Of a stretch of 64,000 nt of DNA, positions 38,833 through 50,513 are shown one piece after another. The notes beneath the pieces were generated by a model. That model saw only the letters and a program-made list of their open reading frames with translations. It ran no database searches and was not told the DNA's origin. How positions within the stretch are numbered: the first letter of the stretch is position 1; the number at the start of each line of letters is the position of its first letter. Source of the stretch: Argopecten irradians (lineage: Eukaryota > Mollusca > Bivalvia > Pectinida > Pectinidae); assembly GCF_041381155.1 (NCBI RefSeq), contig NC_091147.1, positions 16,467,318 through 16,531,317 on the forward strand, given 5' to 3'. The translations under genes and the position numbers were made by a program.

Positions 38833-39006
38833 TGCCTGTTTAGGGTTACCCGATCGCGACCGACCCTAATTTTTTCCCACTTTTTAACCCCGACCCTAAT
38901 TTTTTCCCACTTTAAAAACAAAATTAAAAGTCAGGAATTCGATCTCAGACTCCGGTCCCGGCCATTATTTTAGAGTGAAAGAAAAAAAATGTAATCCTAA
39001 ACAGAC
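38833..39006. mobile_element. Short MITE-like element
   Basis: GCCTGTTTAGGGTTAC at the left is inverted at the right as GTAATCCTAAACAGAC. The inside carries a duplicated CGACCCTAATTTTTTCCCAC block. It is about 170 bp without coding potential. Confidence 0.55.
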
Positions 39007-39091
39007 ATATTATTTTTTGGCCTTTTAAGTTGACAAGTCTAGTCAAAAGAAGTGAGGTCTACCAGTACGTAGTGGGCCAAGCTAGTACAGT

Positions 39092-39165
39092 ATCCTCGAA
39101 ATTCCAGGGGTTCCGATCACTCATGATCTACACCCCTAGACTATCTCATAGTAAAACTGAAGGTA
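39092..39165. repeat. Family B repeat fragment
   Basis: Core CTCGAAATTCCAGGGGTT, then ACACCCCTAGACTAT.TCATAG.AAAACTGAAGG, aligns with the ends of the 5481-5743 foldback element. Confidence 0.55.
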
Positions 39166-40143
39166 GCTCAGAAAAAAAACAACAACTCTGAAGCAAGATC
39201 ACAAGCCAACAAAAGTTTTCCTTGAATACAGAAAGAGTGACGCCCAACTTCAAAGCCACTCGATCTATCAACCACAGTGTACCGTACGAGATAATCCAGG
39301 GATATACATGTAGAAATCGTAAGTGATCGGAACTCGAGGGTGAGTAGATAGCCTAGAGTAGACGGTATCAATCGACATTCATTCACTTGTTTTACAGTAG
39401 GCCTAAGCTTAGATATCTCCTAACTCTGTAGCCTAGCACTATAACAGTTAACCTGAAATTTGTTAATATAAAGATATTTACGAAAGAATGTAGGACTTAT
39501 ATAACCAACCTCATGCCTTCAACTGTCCAACACATACACTGTTAGGCCTACTGAACATATTGTACATAGCATGTGGTTTTCAACATAAAATCATAGCTCA
39601 AAGTCAAATTCATATGAAGGCCGCCATGCAACTCTTTGAAAGTGCGTTTTAAGGGGACTCCTGTGACCTTTGACATTAATATGCGGCCTGGCCTCAACCG
39701 TAGCTACCGAGGGGAGATAAATCAAATGTGTAATGCCCGATAACGTTCAGGTTGGCCTGGCCTGTTAGCTCATAATGTCGTAATATTAAGAACCGATTGT
39801 TTCAAATGGGTTTGCGTTTTGCTAGCGTGGAATGGCATAAGTGAATCAGTCATTCCGCGAAACATACCCATTTTGATATATTTGTCATTCAGATCTAAGC
39901 AAAACCAAAAATCTTGAAAGATATCGTTTGTCCGCAACCACAGATGAGCGTAAAGATGATGACGTTTCCATTGACGACGTGTTCATGCAACAGAAAATGA
40001 TGACGTCATGATGTTGATGGGGATTTCGACAACATGATCGTCAATCTAGGCCTGTCAGTTTCTTTGAGATGGATTCTAATGGGCTCTGTTTTTACACCCG
40101 GTCCACCCCAACTGCGAATGATAAATATTATGAAGTTCCTTAC

Positions 40144-40300
40144 CGTCAATCGATTGATTTGTAACACAGCGAGAAATTCTGTACCGTGTAGCGATAAACG
40201 CTAACACTCTACCGACACAACGTGGCTATTTTTAGACTCGAGTACTGTCGCCAAATCCACAGGTAAATCGCGGGGCGCTCTGGCTACATCAGCTATACCA
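40144..40300 (-). promoter_or_regulatory. Candidate non-coding first exon and promoter of TMTC4
   Basis: On the minus strand ATTGACG|GTAAGG is a good 5' splice site (exon end at 40144) below a locally CpG-richer stretch (40144-40290). It could splice to the 5' UTR acceptor at 36223 (CTTTCAG|GATGACTTACAG). A TGACGTCA octamer lies at 40001-40008. This is inferred from position and splice signals only; a bidirectional role with the plus-strand NXPE gene is possible. Confidence 0.3.
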
Positions 40301-43080
40301 AACACAATCGTAAATGTTACAAATACCGTAAAATCTTGTGTTACTTACACACCAGTGTACTTTGCACATGTATTTTTTCTTATGGCTTTAAATACTGAAA
40401 AAAATCTACTATCGGTATATTTTGCGCATTCAAATTTTGTGGAAAACGATGTCCGGGGAACCACAAATTCAGTGTTATAAAGGTGGTAATTTCATTGCAA
40501 AACATTCACAATAAATGCTTGACAACTTGCACAAAAAGTGTTGTATTTAGAAGAAATAACATAATATAATTGCACTGTGCTTGTTTTCTTTTATTGGCCA
40601 CCGTAACTGAAACAGTGAAATATATCTTGCAGAACATGTCAAAAACATTGGCAGTCCGCCGTATTCGATCCGTACACATGTCAATGTCTGGAGATATTAC
40701 ACATGAATAGTTATCAGAACTATTTGAAAATATTATAATTTAGTTACTTTAATATTGCCACAATAAGTTATAAGTGTGTTTGAGATCATTAACAAACTTT
40801 AAAGAGCATTCCGATAGCATTTACGTTGGCTTGCAATAATCACATCGTGAGTGAACTCACTATCTGTACGGCACCAGATCCAAGCTGATGGCTAATTATA
40901 TATAACAGTACGGTTAAAATGCCACTAACCTTCTAGCTTGTCAGTTTTGCTGTAATAATATTACAAACCACTTATTGAAAATCCTAAATATAGGACAGTT
41001 TAGGACTCGTCTTATAAATCCCACGTGTGTTTTGACTTTTTGCACACGGCCTGCAGCCGGGACATGTTATGGCGGTTCCCTACGTAATGAGCATAGCTAG
41101 ATCTAGCGGACTAGAGTTTCATATGCAGTTTTACTAGAAATATGAAGATTTGTTAAAATATCTAAAATAAAGAAATACTAGTCAAGTGAATTTTTATGCA
41201 ATTTGAAGAATATTTGTTTTGTTTTTAAGTAGATACAGACGCATTGTTGATGATATATAGATCGGTTAAGCTAACTAGCCATTCAGTTTCGTTAAGCTGG
41301 ATGAGAGGCCCGAGCGTAGCATCCAGTACCAGTTTACCTGTGGAAATAACTACACTCATTCAATACATCGATACAAGTCAGCGGTAGAGCGGTAGGGGTT
41401 TATATACACGCATCGTTCTAATGGGCTCTGTTTTAACAACATCCATTTGGTTTACCTTCTTAGCCATGTACAGAACCAAACGGTTGGTATTTGCATACAT
41501 TTATACAGTGCATGATCGGGTTTTATTTTGAACATAACGTTTTACTTAGATTTTACCTTTTTTGACCTCATAATTCATCAGTTGTGTTCTCGCAATGGCA
41601 ATTATGTGCAAGCGTAGATCTTACAATTAAAGGGACAATTCAGTCTAAGAGAACATTAAAATTTGTAATTAAACAGAAAAAAACAGTTCTAATGGAAATT
41701 AGATCAGTTGGTTTTACTGTGATATGCAAGAAAAGCCAATGGTGATGAAATACGTGTGAAATGTTCAAACTCGCTCACTGTCTGCCATTTCACATTGTGG
41801 TCGAACTACTTGTATGCCCAACCCTGTCCCTTGCTCGTAGAGTAATGCAACTTTAGTTTAGAACTGCTCAAATTGCTCTGACAGTAGTGTATTTACCTTA
41901 TTAGGTGAATTATCCTGCCTAAAAATCATTTTACCTCCTCCTCAGTGGTTATGTAACTTTAATTTGTTTAACATGCGCGACTTCGGCTCGGATATACATA
42001 CATATTGAACCTGCTTTATCATATTGATCAACGATTTGTAATTACAACGGTCTCAATTAAAATACTAAACAATGGCATGGAATTTGTCAATATTTTATGT
42101 TATATGTTGCATAAGAAATGTAGAACAATACATTTATGCCATATTTTGCTTCGTGGTTATGTAAAAGAATTAGCCTGAGTGAATTGTCTCATTATTTGTT
42201 TTATTTTGATAAATTTTTAAAGCAATATTTACAAATCAAAACCGACTTTTGTAATGACGACATTTTTATCCATGTGCACCTGTTGATCTAGTAGATCTAG
42301 GTTTAAATAATTTTGCACGTGAATTTCACGTGCTTCAGCAATGTCAGTGATACATTGGCATAAACAAATGCAATAAAATTAAAGAAAATCATTATCTATA
42401 CACAAACAAATTCATACAGTATGTGTTATAGAAACTACATGATTAGAAGATAGGATAAGTTGGTATCAATTATTTGTTGTGTGTGTATAGAATAGCCGTG
42501 TCCGGGGTTAGTTAAAAGTACCCGAAACATGCAATGTATATTTTTGGCCTAACAAAATGTAGTAGCGGTATTTAGCTTTTAGATTATCGTTTCAAATGCA
42601 AAAGCCCTTGATTTAGGCCTAATATGTATTCTCGATATTCAAGGAGTTACTATCACTGTCGTCATATCCACCCCTGGACTATGTCATTGCAAACTCGAAG
42701 GCTCTGTGCTGTGCAACAACATATGAGACAGGTAGATCTAGTCTAGTCCTCTCTATAGCTTTAAAGCGGGGCGTCGCTCTCTGTAAGCTTCAAAAGAAAT
42801 CTCTGTATGTGTAACTTTTGAAAAACATTCAGATTTATACAGTGTATATGACCAGAAAAAAGCGACAAGACATTGAAGACAGCCTAGCCAATACCAATCT
42901 ATCCCGACGCTCTGTTACCGTTGCGTTACTTTTTTACTAGTATAGGTTTTACAACGCGCAAATACAAAAACAAGGGAAAAGCAATTTTAAATAGCATGTT
43001 TCTCAAGCGTTTTGTTCAGATTACGTAGTCATAGATTCATCTCATTTAATTTTGGCAGATTTATTTTATTGACCTGCATA
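40301..43080. other. Gap between candidate TMTC4 promoter and NXPE
   Basis: Holds a short repeated segment (TTCTAATGGGCTCTGTTTT at about 40074 and 41418) and a family B fragment at 42632-42710 (ACTATCACTGTCGTCATATC). The 5' exon(s) of the NXPE gene, with its signal or anchor sequence, should lie here or further upstream, but I could not identify one. Confidence 0.4.
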
Positions 43081-43103
43081 TGTTTCGCCACAGGTTTTTC
43101 CAG

Positions 43104-45330
43104 CCACGACACAGAAACCTTTACGAATACGATTCATTCTCTACAATACCAAAGACATCACTGGAAAGAATGCATGAGTATCTTCAATATACCGACTTCG
43201 AAGATTACCTTTTATTGGCAAATATTTACACATCGGAGGCTAGCGTTAAAAAGACTGAATTCAAAGTTGGAGATGAAATCAAAGTTGATATAGTGCTGTA
43301 CAATGGAAGAGGAGAACGTGCTACAGTAGGGGGTGACATGCTCCGAATCTGGCTCCGGGAACGCTCTCTCCGGGCCTCAGTCGCCGGATACGTCATCGAC
43401 CACGGAAATGGTTCATACACCGGTATTGTGAAAGCTATGTGGACTGGTTGTCCAGAACTCATGTTTGCTATTGGAAATACAAAAGAGCATATCGGAATTT
43501 TTATGAATATTGTTCAGAAATACGGGGTGATAGAATTTCTACAAGCGGGATTTAGAAAGAATAATGTGACCGTGTATAAATTGTGCAGCGTTATTCCAAA
43601 TATTCCCGATGTGAAAGAGTACTGCAACTTCACTGCGCAGAACTTCAACATGTCCTTTTTCTGTAGTAAAGCAAAAGACTTCACTTGTGAAGACTGGATC
43701 TTTTATTCAAGATCGGGTTATCGTCCATGCAAGAGAGAACACGAATCTTTTTTTCGGTAAGTACAGTAACGTATCGTGCCCGTCTGGCTGTCGTTCGCAA
43801 ACCTTGTCCGGACATTTCATTCGTTACATGTACTACGAATTCAGTTTCATCGAAACTTCACAGTAAAGTTGAAGACAACTTGCAAATGTGCTTGCACTTA
43901 GATATTTTTTCCTTCATCGAAAACAGGTGTCAACGTTTTTTCAATCTGTTTAAAAAATACATGTATATAGCTTTCATTATTCAGCGCACTTCGTTTGTGA
44001 GCGTAGTGTAATCTATACGTAGTGTAATGATTCTACATAATGTAGTTAGATTCGAGTTACATGTATGTGTATCGCTCTTTTAAGAAATTATAGGTATTTA
44101 AAGAAAAGAGTTACAGTGTTGAACGTATTGAAGACAAATAGTAAGTATATTTTTTTTTATATGCATTTTTAAAGTGAATGTATTTCTCTTAACGGAATTC
44201 ATTTGTACAATGTACATGTACATTTCATTTTAATATTACGTATCATTCCGTCTCTATTACTCGCGGATGTTTAAGTTCGCAGAAATTGATATAATTACTT
44301 GACGGTGAATATAGCGTTAATCTCACGTGAAGAAAAGCAACTATACAGTAATATACAATATATATGTGTGTGTGTGTGTGTGGACTGACAAGGAAATCAA
44401 AATAATTGGGATTATACTTTAAACGTTAAACAGACTGTAAAGCTTAATTAAGTTTCACTGTGGAAAAATTGAAATTGCTTTTGACACTACCAAAATATTT
44501 GGGGTTGGCATTAAATATTGGTATTATTTTGTTTTACCATAGAAACGGGCTCCGTGCGTTCCCCAGAAATATCCTGTCGTGACGTCAGCAGTGTGGTCAC
44601 GTGGCATACCACCAACCCAACAGGTTACTTCTTACATGGTCGATGGCAGTCTTCTATCTGCAAGTCCTCGCTGACGCGGTATTACAACACCTACCTTGAG
44701 TGCCTGAAGGACCGCCTAGTGCTCATGACTGGGGATTCTACAACGCGCAACTGGTTTGTGCCTCTAGCAGGGTTATTACGTTTGAAAGTCATGAACGGAG
44801 AGCATGAGATAAAAGACAAAGCATGGCAGAAATTCGCTGAAGCCGTGAACTCTAGTTTAGGAGTACATCTGTATTGGACGCCTCATGAAATTCCCTTTTA
44901 CAGCCATGAACAACACAAGGATAACCTTCGATCTATAGCTTCTAGAATAGACGAGCTGCCCAGTAACGCAAGTGCTATTGTTATATTACATTGGTTCGGA
45001 CATCTAACCAGAACGACGCCCCAACAATATAGAGAGCATGTACGAAGTGCTAAAGAAGGTGTACTTCGACTTTTGAAGCGTTCACCTAGGTCGGCCATTT
45101 TTATTAAGGGCCCTCACTCCTTCACACATAGCTTTTTTGTGGAACCTTTCGATTATTTAAGTAGAGTTTATAGACAGATATTGTATGAAGAGTTGATGGA
45201 CTTACAACATAGAGTGTATTTGATAGACCAATGGGACGCCACTGTTGGGAATGAAAATCTTGACATACATCCAACTTTCCCTTCCTTTAACGAGATGATG
45301 CTAAATTTTGTCTTTTCTTTCATATGCTAA
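43104..45330 (+). CDS. NXPE family member (neurexophilin-like + PC-esterase domains)
   Basis: Two exons are visible. Exon A, about 43104-43756, encodes the neurexophilin-like part: YTSEASVKKTEFKVGDEIKV, GGDMLRIWLRE, ASVAGYVIDHGNGSYTG, then a Cys-rich segment (YCNFTAQNFNMSFFC, CEDWIFYSRSGYRPC). Exon B, 44543-45330, encodes the PC-esterase part with GDSTTRNW (the GDS catalytic serine block), HWFGH, and the terminal DIHP Asp-His pair before FSFIC and stop. The order and C-terminal FSF.C ending match NXPE proteins, which are secreted or Golgi type II proteins; NXPE1 has been linked to sialic-acid O-acetylation, and bivalves have many copies. The N-terminal anchor exon is not found, so the start is open. 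Junction problem: exon A ends in phase 2 (TTTTTTTCG|GTAAGT) while exon B needs phase 1. A T6 instead of T7 run would reconcile them, so sequencing error or a real frameshift allele must be considered. Confidence 0.85.
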
Positions 45331-45589
45331 GTTTTAAAAATGTCTTTGACCGATGATAAAAATAAGCCAACTGGATAATGACACCTATATTAAATGATTG
45401 ATTATAATCAAAGGAATGATGGATTCTTTTTCTGTTTTTCTATATTCATTCGAAACGTTTGATAATCACGCGGAAACTACCATTGTGGTCATACTGGTCA
45501 CTTGGGTCACTATCACTATTGATGTGGTCGCCATGATTATGATATGATCAATATGGTACATGTAGCTATTGTCCTTGAATTGAGTGCTC

Positions 45590-45770
45590 GCCCCCGCGAG
45601 GAAGGCTCTGATTTTTGTCCCCTGGCCAAAACACATCACAGTCTATGAAAGTGGTAGTTTCAGCTCCGGATCAGCGATGGGGAAGTGGGCATTGGTTCTT
45701 CCGTTGTCAGTATAACGTGACCGGGTGGGATGTGCTTTTTCTTTGTCTTTCAGCATGTTTCAATAAGATA
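45590..45770. repeat. Dispersed repeat, family A (copy 2)
   Basis: Aligns with 226-425 in the same orientation, followed by a short (CA)n run at 45774-45790. It lies just past the NXPE stop. Confidence 0.7.
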
Positions 45771-46881
45771 ACACTACACACACACACGAACATACCGCAG
45801 TCTCCCAAATCACGCACATACGAAACACACCGAAACACATACGGAAGTCAGATAAAGACATTAATCTAACTAACCAACCAAACAATTAACATTATGGTAT
45901 CAACCTCTGGTACATTTGACATGCATGTTGAGTTCCAGACTATGCAGTAAATGTTCTTTTAAGCCTTAAACGTCATCGACAATTGAATAAATAAAACACG
46001 AAATAGATTGGCTGTTGCGTCGTCGCATGCTTGGAAGTGAGGCACGTTTTGGATTTGTTTTCCCCTTTACACATCACGATACAATGTAAGTATTAAGATT
46101 ACGATATCCGAATGTAGCTTCATTCTGATATTCTGAACAGATTTACCCGGTATGTTGTTATTATATAGTCTACATTAGTATAGTAACTATTGAATAATTC
46201 TGTAAATTTAGGTTTCAGTAGAGTAGAAGGAATATAATTCAAAACGTGTCGTGTATCATTTGGGACTAATTGATAATGGAAATTTTTTATAACTCTTTTC
46301 CTTTAATATGTTTGAGCAAAAAGTTTTTTCCCTTTTATTTCAACAACAAACTCATTCTGAATAGCATTACATGCACGCCATATCTTAACAGGATAAATAC
46401 AACTACATAGTTATATACGATATCATGACATATTTGTTGTCCGGAAGGATGCATGACGTATCACATGTTTGCGTAGATTGGCAAGTGATATGTGTAATAT
46501 GCTGTGCTTTGCTTGCGCCTTCGTCTCAACCTACGATGGAATGATCGTAAATAAAAATGAGATGATTTGGTTTTTAAAAGCTCATTTGGTAATTAATCAA
46601 CACAGACAAAAGCAATAAGCCGCGCGTCTGATGTCAGACACACACATACAATAGTGACTGGTATAAGCATGGCGCTCTGCATTCTTGTAACCACTAAGAA
46701 TTTTGTGAGACCAATAATGTGGGAGGGATCCTCTACCCATACTTAGTCCGTTCAGCGTGTTGATGTTTAATGCATTCACTTCATTGTACCTTGGACCTTT
46801 CGACTCATCGGTTAACGTCATATGTTTAACGCCATGATTTTACTTTTGAACACATCTTCACAAATATCTATGTAGCGTCCA
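45771..46881. other. Intergenic between NXPE and the beta-trefoil gene
   Basis: The part near 46882 should contain the 3' UTR of the minus-strand beta-trefoil gene. No other gene, RNA or complete element is seen. Confidence 0.45.
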
Positions 46882-49800
46882 TCATCTATCCACATCCATT
46901 CTGCTTGAGGTGTCATTAGATGGGAAAGTTGGCTCGGTCGCTACTGACCCACTTGTGTCCGAAGGAGACGACTTTCTTTTGAAAAAGCCAAAACATCCGC
47001 CACAACATCCTTGCCTTTCTTCATCCTCGAACTGGTCTATATTAGCACTAAACCTTGGGGTTGTAGTTTCGACTGATAAACTAGAATCTGATCTCATTCC
47101 AAATGGTTCTCTTACTACGTGGAACAGAGTAGACACAGGGATAGATTTAAGAGTTGCTCCGATGTCTATTCTTGGGTTGTAAGGCTTTACGTCCACCTCG
47201 TTCGTCTTCGGGTAGTACTGGAGGTATACATCTGAAATATGACAGCATTTTTTCTCTTTTAATTTATGCGAGAAAATACTTAAAATATTCGTTGGTCAAA
47301 TGAGTATTTGATGCATTGAAACAAACTATAAACACATATTTTCGGGTCAATGTTTGATATTATCTATGTTGCAAAGCATTCGTTTAAACAGTTGGTAGGA
47401 TGCCTCTCTTTCCCTCACTTTGAACATACAAAAAAAAATGTATTTATTTCATGATTTAAATCAGACGAATTTCATATAACAAAACTATTTACATAACTGA
47501 AATGAAATTGTCTCATCAGTAGTTGTAAGTCAAAGTTATATTTCATGCTAATTTCACTGTAACGATATGTCATTTAAACATTTGATATTTGAACATTGGC
47601 ATGTAACTTGATGATTTAGCTCCCCAAATGAATTATCGGCCTATTAGAAAGCCGAAATCTAGGGATCATATATTCCTGGTTCTAAATAAAGCGCCTTCAA
47701 TCACCGCCATGTTCAGTGACTTCGGGTTTGGTCGGATTCCGAATCGCATCACGTTATCACGTGACTGACGTCGACACGACCTGCACGTGGTGAGCCAGGT
47801 AACTAGCGTAAGCGCACATGCATTTGTTTACGTTTTCCTTCTGGCTAATATGAGCAAATCATACTGGTACATGTATATGTCCACAGAATGAGTATTTGAA
47901 ACATCCAATTCACACATTGCCGTAAAATATACAGTCTTAAGCGCGACAGCATGATCTACATATGATCCGATCAACTTGAAACATATCAATTCATTTTTTT
48001 AAGAATAGACCTGCTGCATCTATTATGGTATCAGAAAGAACAATCAGAAGAAAAATAGTAATTAAAATATGACACGAATATAAGGTATGCTTGGCTATTA
48101 GGTTTAACATTCTTTAAACAGCTTAGGACAATTAAAGACGGCCTGATCTCCCCTGTATGCAGAAGCGGAAAAGATATGATCCGAAGTTTAGTCGCCTTTC
48201 GCGATCATGCAATGGGGCAGCAGGTACAATTCAAACGCCTTACCTGCTGGACAGGCAACACGCAGAAAGGCCGCAAAGACATAATTTAATCTAACAATAA
48301 TTGTTTACTTTTAAAGAGAAGGCACTCAAAACCAGTTCCATATCGTCCATCAGACTTGAGTCGTCGTTTGAACACAGTCGTGTGATCATCCGCATCGTCT
48401 TGTGTCTGGGAAAGATAGCAGAATCTTCAATGAGCAATGTAGACGATGTAGTCTTGTAATTGAACATAATTGATTTAAAACTAAAAAAAAAAGATATAAA
48501 AAGTTTGTATTCGTAAACCTCAGTCTGTGTCAAGAAACAAGTGTTAAACTTGTGATCACATTATTATTATAGAATACGTATATTACAACCATTTTCTAAT
48601 GCATTAATTCATTTAAGCAATACATTCTTTAAAATAAAAAACAAGCAAAGGTTTTTTTTTATTTGATTCTTTTTCAGAATTTTTTTGTTATATTTCATAT
48701 CCTAATGTAGAGATTCATTTGGAATTTCCATCAATATACTTCCATTTTAAACGATTTTACAGAGAATTAAATGAAAAATAGACATCTATTTCACGATATC
48801 AGGTGGAATATGTGATAAAGAATAGTATTTTTCCTTTACCAGTTCTATTTCAAAGTCGCCATCACTTCCCACGCTCGTTTTCAGCCAGTAAGATTTCCAG
48901 CGGAGTTTGCAGCATAGTACTACCTTCGTCCTAAACCGGGCATATTTACTGGCGTAGGCGGCACGTGCTGGTACCAGGTCAAATAAAACTGAAGCAGAAT
49001 TACAATAGAAATTAAAAATTGTGTGTTATACTCTAATCTTCAAAGCATGGTATTGACACACAAGTATTATAAAACGGTTAAATGAAATTTTATTAGAATT
49101 TAAGAAGGCAACATATGCATAAAACCACAAAATCACATCATGGTTCCTAATACTGGCTTTCGTAAGTCAATATTGTGCTGAAGATTTGGAATAAAAATGG
49201 AAATAAATACCGGATACAAGTACATGTATTCTAATAAAGTATTTGTTTAACTCGTAGAGTTCATAATGAACAGACTTATATTTATAAAAACCAGTTTATA
49301 ACAAAACCTTTTCTGGTAATATGTACAATACATTCTTTAGTATTACCTAGATTTATATCGAGAGTAGTTTTGACCAAACAGATACTAGTAGATATTACCT
49401 CTAAATAAAATGTTTTTGTTGTATTTTTTTTATTCATTTCCGTGAGTCTTTGTACAATGTGATAGTGTGTTATTTGTATGTCATATTAATTTTGAGTTTA
49501 TTACATATTTTTCTTCGTTGAATTTCTGATTGATTTGAAGTGTATGCAGACACGGTTAGCCGAACCTGAGCCAAGTTGTGCATAAGACAATTAGTTTAAT
49601 CACAATTTAACGACAATTTTCAAATCAAGATAAAATGACATGGAAGAACTTCACAAAATGAGATAAGTGCTGAAGTTATAAAATATAATTCACAGGTTTT
49701 GAATCCACAAAGAAATGAAATTTTCTCTAATTCAGTGATTAATTATAAGTTAATCAACTTTTGCACAACCTGGCCCTGGTACTCTGAATGTTGAACAAAG

Positions 49801-50513
49801 GCATAGAAGTGAAGTGTAGCGTAACCAATTAAGGTCAGTTACAATATTGAAAATGCAAGTTTTTAACCATGACAAGTGTAATATTGCTGGTAGCAAATGT
49901 TTTCCAAAATTTTACAATTACATAACAAATTGTAACTCTATACATAGGGAACGATTATAGTATCGTTAGATATTAATTAAATACCAAAAAAGAGGAAATT
50001 GCATTATAAGCGAATTGATCAGTGAACATGAATTTTATACCGTATATATCTGGTTATTTTGGCGGGTGAAATAGTTTGCTATAGGGACTAAAACGACAAA
50101 AACTTTAGAGATTTGACTATAGAGTATACATCATTCATCAAATTATCAATTATTTAGCGGATCAAATGTTCGTCAATTTAGCAAAATCCGATATCATAAT
50201 AACCGGCTATACAACATTACTTACACTCTCTCCTGTTGTGTTCATCCAACTCGGCCCCAACAACGGCTCCGTATCTTACTGTGAGGAACTTCCTGTTGTT
50301 AGTTTGGATGAAGACTTTCTGTGTGTTTTGTGGACTCTGTTGTACCCACTGGACACTCCGGATCTGGTGCCGGGTCCGCGTCCTGTGTCTCTGACGTGGG
50401 AGAACAAACCGTGTCTGTACCCGACTGGCATGTTCGGGACTAATCATCGTAGTTTGGTTAGTAACTTCCTCGTCAGCGTCCTCCTCCTCTCCATGATCTT
50501 TCCGTCCTATTGT
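46882..50513 (-). CDS. Putative beta-trefoil protein (FGF/IL-1-like fold), uncharacterised
   Basis: Four minus-strand exons: 50513-50225, 48988-48840, 48405-48309 and 47231-46882, with GT-AG borders and matching phases (1, 0, 1). From the ATG at 50447 this gives 273 codons including stop (272 aa). The exon is open upstream to its acceptor, so a longer N-terminus is possible. There is no signal peptide. A basic stretch (RQRHRTRTRH) precedes three similar lobes: FIQTNNRKFLTVRYGAVVGA...CFLFDLV; VLCCKLRWKSYWLKTS...GDFEIEL...TTVFKRRL; FECLLFKNVYLQYYPKTNEV...STLFHVVR. Each lobe has two hairpin strands around a [FY]L core, then a turn, then an F-x-h strand: a beta-trefoil pattern. The third lobe (FEC..F.N.YL) resembles the FES...GWYL region of IL-1 family cytokines; the first (V.G..DEH....F.L) resembles FGF. 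The tail has CCGGCFGFFKRK, possibly lipidated. FGF, IL-1-like, fascin or agglutinin relatives are all conceivable. The gene model is firm; the family is inference. Confidence 0.6.
47750..47805. promoter_or_regulatory. E-box/CRE-like cluster in intron
   Basis: Two CACGTG E-boxes (near 47759 and 47786) flank TGACGTCG in a locally GC-richer stretch within intron 3 of the beta-trefoil gene. Possible enhancer or internal promoter; motif evidence only. Confidence 0.25.

Noticed and set aside
43012-43293. Signal-peptide-like ORF (FGRFILLTCICFATGFSSH)
   Set aside because: It overlaps the NXPE exon in another frame and cannot join it in phase; hydrophobic start is probably chance.
48200-48300. Possible extra exon (NYVFAAFLRVACPAG, then GTAAGG) on the minus strand
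   Set aside because: No acceptable acceptor in frame, and exons at 48309 and 47231 already join in phase without it.
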